Shown here one piece after another: positions 1 to 12,510 of a stretch of DNA of 64,000 nucleotides. The DNA lies in assembly GCF_047496725.1 (NCBI RefSeq), contig NC_132980.1, positions 2,051,001 through 2,115,000 of the forward strand. Reading direction: 5' to 3'. Source of the DNA: Anoplolepis gracilipes. Taxonomy: Eukaryota; Arthropoda; Insecta; Hymenoptera; Formicidae. A program made the translations under genes and the position numbers. Within the stretch, counting starts at the first letter, position 1, and each line of letters opens with the position of its first letter. A model generated the notes under the pieces. It did not search any database. It had not been told where the DNA came from and worked only from the letters and a program-made list of their open reading frames with translations.

Positions 1-373
1 AGTAGAAAAGTCCTCTACCATTTTTCGATTTTCGAAATAATTATCGAGAAATTAATTACCAAAAATTGACAAATCTGAGCGAGTACAAGCGCGCGTCCAT
101 CCTACTGATATGCGGTTACTAGGCGCTCATTGAATGATAGGAGGAGCGGTCTACGACTGAAAATGGATGCGTATGAGTAGCGCGCCTAGTAACCGCGTAG
201 CGGTGGGACGGCCTTCTCGCCGCGCGCGCTTTACTCGCGCGGATTTGCCGATCTTTTTTAATTAATTTCTCGATAATTATTTCGAAAATCGAAAAATGGT
301 AGAGGAATTTTCTACTCAGTTTGACCTGCTCTACCTGTATGTGAGCGGTGAGGCGGTTATTACCGGACACCCT
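1..373. mobile_element. Foldback MITE, left end outside the window
   Basis: The two halves are reverse complements of each other (for example 20-60 against 257-300), and the right terminus reads GGTTATTACCGGACACCC. A closely related complete copy at 43739-44168 shows that the family begins CAGGGTGTCCGGTAATAAC and sits between TA dinucleotides, which fits a non-autonomous Tc1/mariner-type element. There is no coding capacity; the 83-codon minus-strand reading frame inside it is a by-product of the palindrome. Confidence 0.8.
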
Positions 374-380
374 TTATATA

Positions 381-1013
381 CAGGGTGTCCCCGAATTGCC
401 TCTCGTGGGTAGATAGAGCGTGTTAAACTGAAAACAAAAGTCTTATATCATTTTGCTAAATTCGAAATAATTAATGAAATATAAATTAATAAAGATCGGC
501 CAATCCGTGCCAGTATAAGCGCGCGGCGCGAAGAAAAATCCCAGTTGTTACTTGAAACTAGGCGCGCGGCAAAACATAAACGCAGCGCGCACTGTACGGC
601 CGGTATTCATAGTCCGTTCTTATATTCAAACTCGTCTTAAGTAAGGCCTTAAAATTCTATTCGGTCATCTGATTGGCTGAACGTAGTCTTAAGTCGACTA
701 AAAACATGTCTTAAGATGATCTTATACATAAGAACAGACTATAAATACCGGCCTACAGTGTCTCTTTCAGTACGCCCTTTGTACGTCCTTTGTAAAGTGC
801 TCCGCCTACTGTCCCGTCGCGCGCCTAGTATCAAGTAACAAGTAGGAAGCTTCTTCGTGCCGCGCGCTTATACTGGCACGGATTGGCCGATCTTTATTAA
901 CTTATATCTCATTAGTTATTGCAAATTTAACAAAATGATATAAGACTTTTGTTTTCAGTTTAACACGCTCTATCTACCCACGAGAATTGATCTGGCAATT
1001 CGGGGACACCCTG
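381..1013. mobile_element. Foldback MITE with CAGGGTGTCCCC ends
   Basis: A 633-bp palindromic element: CAGGGTGTCCCCGAATTGCC at the left end is mirrored at the right by GGCAATTCGGGGACACCCTG, and the arms stay complementary almost to the centre (for example the TAAACTGAAAACAAAAG region against its mirror near 944-960). It is separated from its neighbours only by short TATA-type spacers, as expected if each copy inserted at TA. A smaller palindrome near 610-750 forms the core. No coding capacity. Confidence 0.82.
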
Positions 1014-1019
1014 TATATA

Positions 1020-1493
1020 CAGGGTGTCTCATAACTAACGAGCCAACTTGTGAGCGGGTTAAATAGAATAGAAAAGTCCTGTACCATTTTACGATTTTCA
1101 GAATAATTATTGAGAAATTAATTTACAAAGATCGACAAATCTGGCGTAAGTATCAGCCCGCCGCAAAAAAGATAGCGAGAAGGATGGCCCACCGCTAGGC
1201 CGGTCGCTAAATAATAATCGCTAATCTATTGTTCTTATCAACGCTTCTCGTTTCTGATAACCGCGAGGCAATGGCGCCCATTTACGCCGCGCGCGCTTAG
1301 CGACCGTCCTTAGGGCTGTCCTTCTCGTCATCTTTTTTACAGCAGGCTGATACTCGCGCCGGATTTGCCGATCTTTGTAAATTAATTTCTCAATAATTAT
1401 TCTGAAAATCGCAAAATGGTACAGGACTTTTCTATTCTATTTAACCCGCTCTATCCGCTCACGAGCGTGGCTCGTTAGTTATAAGACACCCTG
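1020..1493. mobile_element. Foldback MITE with CAGGGTGTCTCAT ends
   Basis: A 474-bp palindromic element. CAGGGTGTCTCATAACTAAC at the left is mirrored by GTTAGTTATAAGACACCCTG at the right. Its arms share the motif around AAAAGTCCTGTACCATTTT with the first element of the cluster but differ in the terminal 20 bp, so this is a sister family, not a copy. The preceding element is separated from it by TATATA only. Confidence 0.82.
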
Positions 1494-2086
1494 TATAAAA
1501 TACAGCTAGGAGAGATTGCGCACAATTTGAAAAAAAATCACTAAAAATTCGAAAAATTGCGTATGAATTACTTATTACTAAATACAAACAATGATTTAAT
1601 AAATTTGCTATTAGAGTTTAATAAAAATATCAAATCAAATAAATTATATTGATTATTAAAATTGTGTCACTTTATAAAATATATATTTACAATATTTTAT
1701 AATTCTACTGAATTTATTTAATTATTATAAATAATTTAAGAATATAAATTACAAATAATTATTGCTATTACAAAATATTATTATTTATTAACACAAACAA
1801 TATAATGTTTACAAAATAAAAAAAATATTATCAAGTATTTTTTAGAAAAAGTATTAAAGACTTTAAACTGATTAACAATAATATAAATTCTTAACAAAGA
1901 TTTTCAGTTCCGAGTTAATGAGTGTCGGTTGTCATGTAACAATGCGTTGCGTGTCTTTTGTTTTATTAAAAACGCGGGATATCATTATTCTGCGTTTATC
2001 TCGCGGAGAAGCTATACGTGTGATCAATATCAGAAGAAATTTAAAGAAGCAAAAGAAGAGGAAGAGAGAAATACGAAGATACGAAG
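1494..2086. other. A+T-rich stretch, no gene recognised
   Basis: Very A+T-rich sequence between the foldback cluster and the hAT start codon. It probably includes the left end of the hAT element, but no terminal inverted repeat or 8-bp duplication could be identified by eye. Confidence 0.5.
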
Positions 2087-2474
2087 ATGGATCACCCACA
2101 ACCATCGACGAGTGGCATGGATTTTAAAAACAAGAAGCAGAAACAACAAGTAAGGTATTTAAAACAGCTTGGCTAGACGTAAAAAAATTTAAAGTTGGTT
2201 AATTCCACATCATAATGACAATACAAAAGCTTTTTGTGTGGCATGCAAGAAAGTTCTTTCATGTGGTAAATCCGAATTATTAAAGCACGCGGCTCGACAA
2301 CGGCATATTTTAAATATAAATAAATTTCGCAATGAAAACTCATCGACTTCATCGCTGTTCACTGTCGATCATGATAATAATATGGACTATATTAATAAAG
2401 TAAAAGTAGCTGAAATTAAATTAATAACTTTTTTCGCGGAACATAATATTGCATTACATTTAGTAGATCATATA

Positions 2475-3397
2475 GGACATGTTCGAAAACAAATTCAGTT
2501 ACTGCCAGTAAAACGAGTGCAGTTGGCAGCAGTGAAAATTACTGGTGCTGCGTTTCGATTCTACTGCCAGTAAAAGCCAGTAAAATTAAGAGTAAAGATA
2601 AGAGAAAACAGGTGAACGATCCCAATAAATATAATTTTTCATTAAAGGAAAAGAAAAACTTAAATATAAAAAACAATAATTTATAAATTAACTTATATTA
2701 GGAAAAATTATTAAAATATAATTATGGAAGAATATATTTTACTCGACAATGTTATTTTTGAATCTTCTACTAGTGCCTCTTCAAGTGACAGTGATGACAT
2801 TGAAGAGGTATTAGATATCATAATGAATAATGACAAAAATGAGAGGAGAGTGCCAAAATTTAGAAATTATTTGGAGCATGTTGTTGCATTGTACACAGAT
2901 ATCGAATTTAAATCACATTTTAGGTATATAACTATATTTGTACATTTCTTACAGAAAATATAGTTATTTGGTTAAATTATCATTTTATGTATTTTATGTA
3001 TTTAAAGTATTAAAATTGAATATTTAAATACTCAATTTTATAACTTTAAATACACTAAATAAAGAAGAGAAAGAAAACAAGGAATAAATCAGAAGTTAGA
3101 ATGGATTTGTTCTTATAATAAGTATATCACCTATGTATGAGTTATATATAAATTTAACGTAATGTATTTAGCATTATAAGAATATTTAATAAATACTTAT
3201 ATACCTTCTGCAACACTTCTTTTCCTTTACTGGAAAATTATATTTATTGGAATCGTTTATCTATTTTCTCTTACCTTTACTCTTAACTTTACTGGCTTTT
3301 ACTGGCAGTAGAATCGAAACGCAGCACCAGTAATTTTCACTGTTGCCAACTGCACTCGTTTTACTGGCAGTAACTGAACTTATTTTCGAACACGTCC
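2475..3397. mobile_element. Harbinger-like element nested in the hAT gene
   Basis: A 923-bp insertion with terminal inverted repeats GGACATGTTCG/CGAACACGTCC and a 3-bp target duplication ATA (2472-2474 and 3398-3400). The repeats run on for more than 150 bp (2475-2660 against 3220-3397) and include a second motif, TTACTGCCAGTAAAAC. The 3-bp duplication and the internal coding fragment point to PIF/Harbinger. It is non-autonomous, with only a short N-terminal transposase-like piece. Confidence 0.8.
2724..2963 (+). pseudogene. N-terminal fragment of a Harbinger-type transposase
   Basis: A 79-residue frame: an acidic, serine-rich start (SSTSASSSDSDDIEEV) followed by RVPKFRNYLEHVVALYTDIEFKSHFR. 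The last part resembles the helical region just before the nuclease domain in HARBI1-like transposases. The similarity ends at a GTATAT directly after the arginine, which may be an old splice donor. The catalytic domain is absent. Assignment to Harbinger is an inference from this short match plus the 3-bp duplication of the surrounding element. Confidence 0.5.
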
Positions 3398-4908
3398 ATA
3401 GTCCCATTGCTAAAAAGTATTTGCTCCGATCCACAGGTAGTACAAGATCTTGTATTGGGTCGAAGAAAATGTACGCAAATTGTAAAAAATATTGTCGGAA
3501 AACGCGCAAAAGAAAAAACTATTCAAAATTTAAAATGTCAAAAATTTTCGGTTTTATTAGACGAAAGTACAACGATCGCGAATGATAAAATACTTTGTAT
3601 TTTAGTAAAATACGTATTGCTCAAAAATAAAAAATGTATCACAGAATTAATAGAATTAGTGGAATTAGATGCCAAAGATAGTTCCGCAGAAATGCTTTAT
3701 TCTGCGTTTGAACATTGCCTTAAAAGTAAAGAAATACCGTTATCTAATATCGTGGGAATGGCTTGTGATAATGCGTCGGTAATGATTGGAAATCGAGATT
3801 CTTTCGTTACTAGATTACAAAAAGAAGTATCCAATCTCATACTTTTAAAATGTATATGCCATTCTTCAGCACTTGTTGCAAGTAAAACGTGTTCGAAATT
3901 GCCAAATTTATGTGAAAATTTATTACATACTATTGCTACGTACTTTTCTTGCAGCCCAAAAAGATCAGCTATCCTGTCCGAATTTCAAAAATTTTTCAAT
4001 GTAGATTCACATAAAATATTAAAATTATCAAATACAAGATGGCTTATTTTGCAGAAATATGTAGCTAGACTTCTCGAAAATAGGGAAGTTTTGAAACGTT
4101 ACTTCTTCCTAGAAGTCACAGAAAATAAAACTAAAACATCAGAATTTATTTTTGATACATTAAATAATGATGAAATAAAATCGTATTTATTGTTTTTAAA
4201 ATATTCTTAAATTTTTTTAATAACTTTAATGCACTTTTTTAGTCAAAAAAAACTTTAATTCATAAATTATCCGAGAACAATGAGCAGCTGATAAAGCAGA
4301 TGGGATAACATTTTTTATTACCGTCAGTTTTAAACAACATTTCATTAGAGATTCTATAACCTAAAAATTTTTTACCTTTAAATGAAATATATCTTGGTCA
4401 TGACTGTGAATTATATTTAAAAGATCAAGAACTAAATTTTGAACAAGTTAAAGGTAAATGTCTAGATTTTTATGTTACGGCATTAAAGGAAATGATAAAA
4501 CGATTACCTTTTAATGATTCAATTATTCGAAATTTAAAATTTTTAGATCTAAAAATATCTTTGTACCATGAAGGCAGAAGTATAATTAAAGATCTTAGTG
4601 ATATTGGTATATATTTTAATATTTGTGATAACACGGCTTTATCTTTTGAATGGCGAATATTGCCAACCATATTTAATGAAGAAGAAAAAAAATATTCTGT
4701 CTAATTTAGAAATAGATGATATAAAATTTTTGAAAGTAAAAATTGTGACATTGAACCTCTTTTTCCAAATTTAGAGAAATTAGTGTACGCGATATTATCA
4801 CTTTTACATTTGAATGCCGAAGCTGAGCGAATCTTTTCTATTGTCACAGATGTGAAAAATAAAAAAAGGAATCTAATGAACATCGAAACATTAAGCACGA
4901 TTTGTTAA

Positions 4909-7695
<2,787 letters not shown>

Positions 7696-7903
7696 CAGGG
7701 TGGACCATTTTAATCTATTCAGTCTTATTGTTCAAAAAACTTGAAGTGACCTTCACGTGACCTTCAAATAACTTTTCAAGGTCAAACCAATGGTACCATC
7801 TTATGGTTCCCTCGAAACCATACAACTTTTGTCTGAAACATTTTTTTCTCCCGGGCTTTATTTTCGAGATATTCAACTGGATGGATTAAAATGGTCCATC
7901 CTG
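7696..7903. mobile_element. Short MITE with CAGGGTGGACCATTTTAAT ends
   Basis: A 208-bp element with terminal inverted repeats CAGGGTGGACCATTTTAATC and GATTAAAATGGTCCATCCTG, one mismatch apart, flanked by TA on both sides. The internal motifs (CTTCACGTGACCTTCAA, CAATGGTACCATCTTATGG) recur in the large palindrome at 44611-45488, so both belong to one family group. The TA target and CAGGGTG ends suggest Tc1/mariner; there is no transposase inside. Confidence 0.82.
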
Positions 7904-7911
7904 TATATATA

Positions 7912-8309
7912 CAGAGTGTCCCATTTAACTTGAGACATCGAAGTAACTCGAAAACAAAGAGGAAAAACAAAAATCGCTGAAACACGTGTCGAATGAATTC
8001 CGAGGACGAGTAAAATGGCATGATTTCTTTTTCATTTGGTGAACGTCTTCAAGGTGATTTCAAGGTCAACTTTGTTTTTTCAAATGAAAACCTATATTTT
8101 TTTATGGCGGAAGCATATTCTACGTAAAAAAACAATTAACTTTTGTCCGAAACATTTTTTTATTTAATCATTACTTTCGGAGATATTGTACGAAGTAATT
8201 CCGATTTTTATTCGAAACGAATAAAATAAATGTATCACAATAAATGCTCAAAATAATGGCCTTCCATTTCCAAACACTTGTTAATGTGATTAATCCGTAC
8301 AGGGCCACC
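7912..8309 (-). mobile_element. 3' end of a mariner-like element
   Basis: Begins CAGAGTGTCCCATTTAACTT after TATATA, like the CAGGGTGTCCC ends nearby. Read on the minus strand, about 8240-8300 encodes NKCLEMEGHYFEHLL, resembling the conserved C-terminal end of IS630/Tc1/mariner transposases (family knowledge). The other end is missing: at about 8310 the sequence turns into an R1 retroelement fragment. Confidence 0.55.
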
Positions 8310-9018
8310 GCATTCACAGTACTCATATATATGCGGCGGACTCGACCATCCGGTCCCCCAAGATTCGGCAGGAGCCTTCCCAACGCAGTGGAGAAGCGCT
8401 CCACCTTGGGGGCGAGGACATCAAAATGATGTCTAAACTTCCACTCGCCGTCCAGTAGGAGACCAAGGTATTTAAGTCGGTCCCCCACCAGGATGGAGGT
8501 ACCTCCCACGCGGATATGGGTCCTTGGCGACTTACCAGAGAATTTACTGTAAAAGTAAAGAGCCTCGGTTTTATGAGCTGCCACTCTGAGACCCATACCG
8601 ATGATACTTCGCACCACAGCTGCCACCGCCATCTCGGCCTTGGCCGCCGCATCCCCCCAGCTGTCCCCCGTGTCGACCACTAACGTGTCATCCGCATAGC
8701 AGATGGCGTGGCAGCCACGGGGGAGAGGAAGGCAAAGTACCCGGTTGTATGCAAGGTTCCACAATAAGGGGCCCAAAACTGACCTTTGTGGAACCCCACA
8801 CCGGATTTCCCGTCGGCTTTGAAGTCCGTCTTTTGTGACGAACTCCAGGCTCCTATCCCGGAAATATTGCCTTATGATCTCCACGAGGTAGCGAGGGACC
8901 CTGTGTTGCAGCAAGGCGTCTCCCACTCTATCCCAGGGCAGGGTGGCACTTGCGGTGTCATTAGACATAGCAAATGCCTTTAACACCCTGCCCACGAGAC
9001 GTCCATTAAAGCCTCCTC
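8310..9018 (-). pseudogene. R1-clade non-LTR reverse transcriptase fragment
   Basis: Minus-strand coding sequence for the central part of a LINE reverse transcriptase. Recognisable blocks in order are LPWDRVGDALLQHRVPRYL, GVPQRSVLGPLLWN, the polymerase active site CYADDTLVV (near 8690), a KTEALYFY/GVGGTSI stretch, and LKYLGLLLDGEWKFRHHF leading into the thumb region. The YADD box and the downstream order are typical of R1/TRAS-like elements, which copy their RNA at the insertion site. Both ends are lost: upstream it abuts a gag gene at about 9020 and downstream a mariner end at about 8310. It is much more G+C-rich than its neighbours. No endonuclease domain is present. Confidence 0.85.
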
Positions 9019-9020
9019 TA

Positions 9021-10193
9021 ATTGTTTTCCGATACTAAGGATGGACATTCTGACCGAAAATGTCCTTGAGTGCCACATTGCCAACATTCTTTCTTTGAAA
9101 ATTTATTTTTTTGAAATTTATTAAAAAATTTATATTTTCCAACATTTTTATTATCACTATTATTCTTTTCTTCTTTCTCAATCTTTTTAAAATTATTTTC
9201 TTGTTAATTTTTATTTTGATATTGATTTTTGTAAAATTTGTTAAATTTATTGTTATTGTTAAATCTATTTTTAAATTGATCACCCTTATTTCTTGGAAAA
9301 CTATTTTCCTGAATTACTCTCACAGTCATCGCTTTTTTTATAGCCGACTTTAATGAAGAAGTTCCTTCCAATTGTAAAGTCCGTTTTACAAAACCATCTG
9401 ATAGCGCAGCAATAAATTGTGCACATGCAATTTTGTCTCTAATTTCATGACTACATTCCGGATAAGCAAGACGCGATAATCTTTTTATATCTGCACCTAA
9501 TGTAGAAAGATCTTCCGAAAATTTTTGTCTTCTATTTGTAAATTGAGCATAATATGTCTGTGCCAAATGCCCTTCCCCAAAACGTAACTCTAATTTCGAT
9601 TTTAAATCCTCAAAACAGAGATTTTCAATTTCAATACCGTCTAAAACAGACCGTGCTTTCCCTTTTAAATTCGAAGCCAATATCATGGTTTTAAATGAAT
9701 CGTTCCATGAATTCGCTCGCGCTATTAGATTGAATTGAACAAAATATTCACGTAAAGGAATACTTCCATCGAAAACATCAGGCTTAAACTTGAAACCAAA
9801 TTCATTTACATTAATGTTCTGATCTTGTCTAACCGATCTCTTGCTTCGCTCTATCGAATCTCTATTATTAGAAGAACTTAGCTGTAGATGTTGTGAAGTT
9901 CTCTGTTGTTGTTGTTGCAATCTCTCATTTGTGTGACTAAGCTCATCATTTATTCGACGAAGCTCATCATCCCGCTCTCGTAGTCTGGCTTCGAATTCCG
10001 CTCGCATTGTCTGTATTTGTAAACGCTCCTCTCGCAGTTCCCGAATCTCGCGCATTGCCGACTGTAACGTTATTGATTCCAGTGAAGGACCCGTCGTTGT
10101 GTCTCGAACTGGAGTCGCAACACGCATCCTTTTTCGCAATGTCACTCCTTCCGTTTGCATTTGTATTTCTTTCACCGCCGGTCCTGTTGCCAT
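9021..10193 (-). pseudogene. gag: Gag of a Ty3/gypsy-like LTR retrotransposon
   Basis: The start is taken at the ATG at 10193 (MATGPAVKEIQ), because the open frame upstream of it runs through the primer-binding site. The order is an N-terminal basic segment, a coiled-coil rich in R/E/Q (about residues 45-105, with a Q5 run), the retrotransposon gag domain (NSWNDSFKTMILASNLKGKA ... LRFGEGHLAQTYY), a basic N/K-rich tail, and a CCHC zinc knuckle CWQCGTQGHFRSEC near 9040-9080. The knuckle is in a different frame from the main body, so one frameshift lies near 9200. No protease, reverse transcriptase or integrase follows; the element is cut at about 9020. Confidence 0.85.
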
Positions 10194-10213
10194 TGTAAAT
10201 GTCCGTTCAATTG

Positions 10214-10231
10214 ATTTCGGACGAGCCCCCA
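10214..10231 (-). other. Primer-binding site complementary to tRNA-Pro
   Basis: On the minus strand TGGGGGCTCGTCCGAAAT begins three bases after the LTR end. The first 14 to 15 bases match the well-known tRNA-Pro primer site of gammaretroviruses. This fixes the orientation of the element and the boundary of its 5' LTR. Confidence 0.75.
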
Positions 10232-10234
10232 AAA

Positions 10235-10538
10235 TGTTACGTCCGCGGACCGATTATTAAATATCGCGCAACGCAACCAACACTTGCGAAATAAATAACA
10301 CGATTTTATAAAACGAAACACAAGAATATTTTAATGAAACAAAATAATACAAAGCGTAATGATTTCAAATAACTAGCAGCTGATCAAGAAACGACCGCAC
10401 AGCTTGACAGCTATTTTCAATCTAATCTGTCACTGTTTTTCAAATGTTCTCTTAACGACGAAACTCTTGACAACGAGACATATCGAGACATTTCAAACGT
10501 TCGATTTTATAGCCTGACTTCACAAATCGCAGGGATGT

Positions 10539-10542
<4 letters not shown>
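10235..10542 (-). repeat. 5' LTR of the gag-carrying element
   Basis: 308 bp bounded by TGTTAC...GTAACA on either strand. On the minus strand it contains CTATAAAATCG (about 10502-10512), a likely TATA box about 30 bp into the LTR, and ends GGACGTAACA directly before the primer-binding site. The solo LTR at 49192-49528 has the same ends (GGACGTAACA), so it is a relative. The 3' LTR is not in the window, so no target duplication can be tested. Confidence 0.75.
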
Positions 10543-10579
<37 letters not shown>

Positions 10580-10942
10580 TAGCGTTCGTCTGTATGTATG
10601 TATGACCGCGAACTCCTTCCACATTTGTGGATTTTCGTGAAATAGGTACCAAAATGTTGCAAATTTTTCAGAAAAGGCTGCTATGTGGTTTTTTTAGGTT
10701 TTGCTCACCCACGCATGCACCCACGCATTCGTCCACGCGCATGTAATTTTATTAATGATTCATAACAAACAAATTAATTTCGCTATCTATCGCATTAAGA
10801 TCTGCGTTTTGTTCTAACATAGCCTTTTAAAATAATGCATCAACCCACGAATCCGTCCACGCGCATGCGCATTTATGGATCGTGAGTAATTTCATAAATG
10901 ACTATATACATAAGTTGATGGTTTCACATAGTAAATATCATT

Positions 10943-11190
10943 ATGGAAGTGAACAGATCGAATAAAAACGTAATGGATGGTAATAATCAACAAGATAATG
11001 AAGAAATAGAGAAATTTGAAAATAGTAAACTATTACTAATTTTAATAATATTTATTTTAACAATTATTAATTTCTTTTTATATTCTTTAAAATTTTAGTG
11101 CTTGAGGATGGATTAGATCATTTATTGATTGAAGCAGCGATAAAATTTGGAAAAGAGAAGGAAAAGAAAAATAAAGAAAAAAAGAAGTAA
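10943..11190 (+). CDS. Small spliced Helitron-borne gene, function unknown
   Basis: Exon 1 is 10943-11024 (starts MEVNRSNKNVMDGNN) and ends at a GTAAAC donor. Exon 2 is 11099-11190, after a TTTTAG acceptor, and encodes LEDGLDHLLIEAAIKFGKEK followed by a lysine-rich tail. The phases agree, giving about 57 residues: an acidic/polar start, a short amphipathic helix and a basic end. A decayed second copy at 14305-14905 preserves the same exon order and the DGLDHLLIEAA motif, which argues for real coding sequence. I do not recognise the protein. It could be a fragment of a captured host gene. Confidence 0.45.
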
Positions 11191-11459
11191 AGTAAAAAAG
11201 AAATACAAATAAATTGTTAAACTTTTTCTTTTATAAATGTATAGTATTATATATATAGATAAATGCAAATGTAAAAGTCCCCTTTTTTGAAATTCAATTA
11301 TTATATAGAATTTGAAAAACAAGAGGAGAAAAAGAAAAATGAAGAGAAAAAGAAGCTAGAGAGAAAAGAAAATAAAAGGCATAAAGAAGATGAAGATAAA
11401 AAGAATAAAGAATTAAAATTTTGATATTATTTATATAAGAATAAAATATATTTATTTTA

Positions 11460-11555
11460 AAAATATATATTTTTTATTAGTGTGCGTGCGTGCGTGCGTG
11501 CGTGCGTGTGTGTGTGCCTGTGAAAAAGATAATTTATATATATATATATATATAC
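11460..11555. repeat. GTGC/GTGT and TA microsatellites
   Basis: GTGCGTGCGTGC then GTGTGT at about 11481-11515, followed by (TA)n at about 11533-11555, within the non-autonomous Helitron. Confidence 0.8.
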
Positions 11556-11869
11556 ATATATAAGCAAAAAAAAAAATAAAAATATGAATATTTAAGTTTA
11601 TGAAAAAGGCAGCGCGAAATAAAATATCAGAAAATGAAAAAAGAAATAACATAGTAGTTATCCTCAAAAAATTTATAATATTTTGATATAAATTTAGTGA
11701 AAATCGGTTGATAAATATGTAAATAGGTCATAAGGACCGCGCGAAGCGCGGTCCAAATAAATGGGCCTTGAGGACTGCGCTTCGCGCAGTTCGAAAAGCT
11801 AGTATCTATATCTATATATATAAGTAGCGTTCGTCTGTATGTATGACCGCAAACTCCTTCCACATTTGT

Positions 11870-12500
11870 GGACCGATTTTCGTGAAATAGGTATCAAAAT
11901 GTCGCAAATTTTTCGGGGATGGCTACTGTGTGGTTTTTTTTTTTAATTTTCGCCCACCCACACATCCACCCATGCGCATGTGCATTTATGGACCGATTTT
12001 CGCGAAATTGGAATCAAAATTTTGCAATTTTTTACGAGAAGGTTGCTATGTGGGGTTTTTTAAATTTTCATCCCACCCACGCGTCCACCCACGCACCCGT
12101 CCACGCACGTGAGTATTTATCTACCGATTTTCAAGAAATTGATATCAAAATTTCGGAAATTTTTTGGAAAAGGCTGCTATGTGGTTTTTTTAGGTTTTGC
12201 CCACCTACGCATGACCCCACGCATCCGTCCACGCCTGCGAGGAATTCTATATATAAGTGCGGTCCGTCTGTCTGTCTGTCTGTATGACCGCAAACTACTT
12301 TCGCATTTGTGGATCGATCTCCACGAAACAGGTGTCAAAATGTTCCTAATTCTTCTGAGATTATGACGATGTAGTTTTCTTTTTAATTTTCATTCCATCC
12401 ACGCGTCCACCCACGCGTCCACCCACGCATCCACCTACGCTCGCGCATATTTATGGACCGATTTTCACGAAATTGGTACCAAAATTTCGCAAAGTTATTG
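11870..12500. repeat. Tandem ~125-bp satellite-like units in the Helitron
   Basis: Repeated units built from a CATTTATGGACCGATTTTCG part, an AAAATTTCGCAAATTTTT part, a GGCTGCTATGTGG part and a CACCCACGCGTCCACC part, at roughly 125-bp spacing (about 11870, 11990, 12115, 12295, 12455). They resume after the nested insertion at 13666-13990, and single copies occur at about 10620 and 20876. Confidence 0.8.
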
Positions 12501-12510
12501 AAAAAGGCTG

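Larger units (their letters stand above)
2087..4908 (+). pseudogene. hAT (ZBED-type) transposase, interrupted and frameshifted
   Basis: The reading frame opens at an ATG at 2087. A BED-type zinc finger lies at about 2235-2330 (FCVACKKVL, then HAARQRH supplying the histidines). The RNase-H-like region spans about 3400-4210 and includes LLDESTT and GMACDNASVMIGNRDSF. The C-terminal hAT dimerisation block near 4790-4880 reads HLNAEAERIFSIVTDVKN. The zinc finger binds the element ends and the RNase H fold would carry out cut-and-paste transposition in the nucleus. The gene is broken by a frame change near 2200, a 923-bp insertion (2475-3397), and several stops and frameshifts after 4210. Removing the insertion restores the reading frame exactly at the LVDH-LLKSIC junction. 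Identification is from family knowledge of ZBED/hAT proteins; inactivity is read directly. Confidence 0.85.
10543..11802 (+). mobile_element. Non-autonomous Helitron
   Basis: The 3' end is diagnostic: a double GC hairpin (11736-11756, GGACCGCGCGAAGCGCGGTCC; then about 11772-11792) followed by CTAG at 11799-11802 and a T. The 5' end carries the family's leader ATATAAGTAGCGTTCGTCTG near 10575. Inside are copies of the roughly 125-bp tandem unit seen in the larger Helitron (about 10615-10740 and 10845-10890) and a small spliced gene. The exact first base is obscured by a TA repeat that abuts the LTR. Confidence 0.7.
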
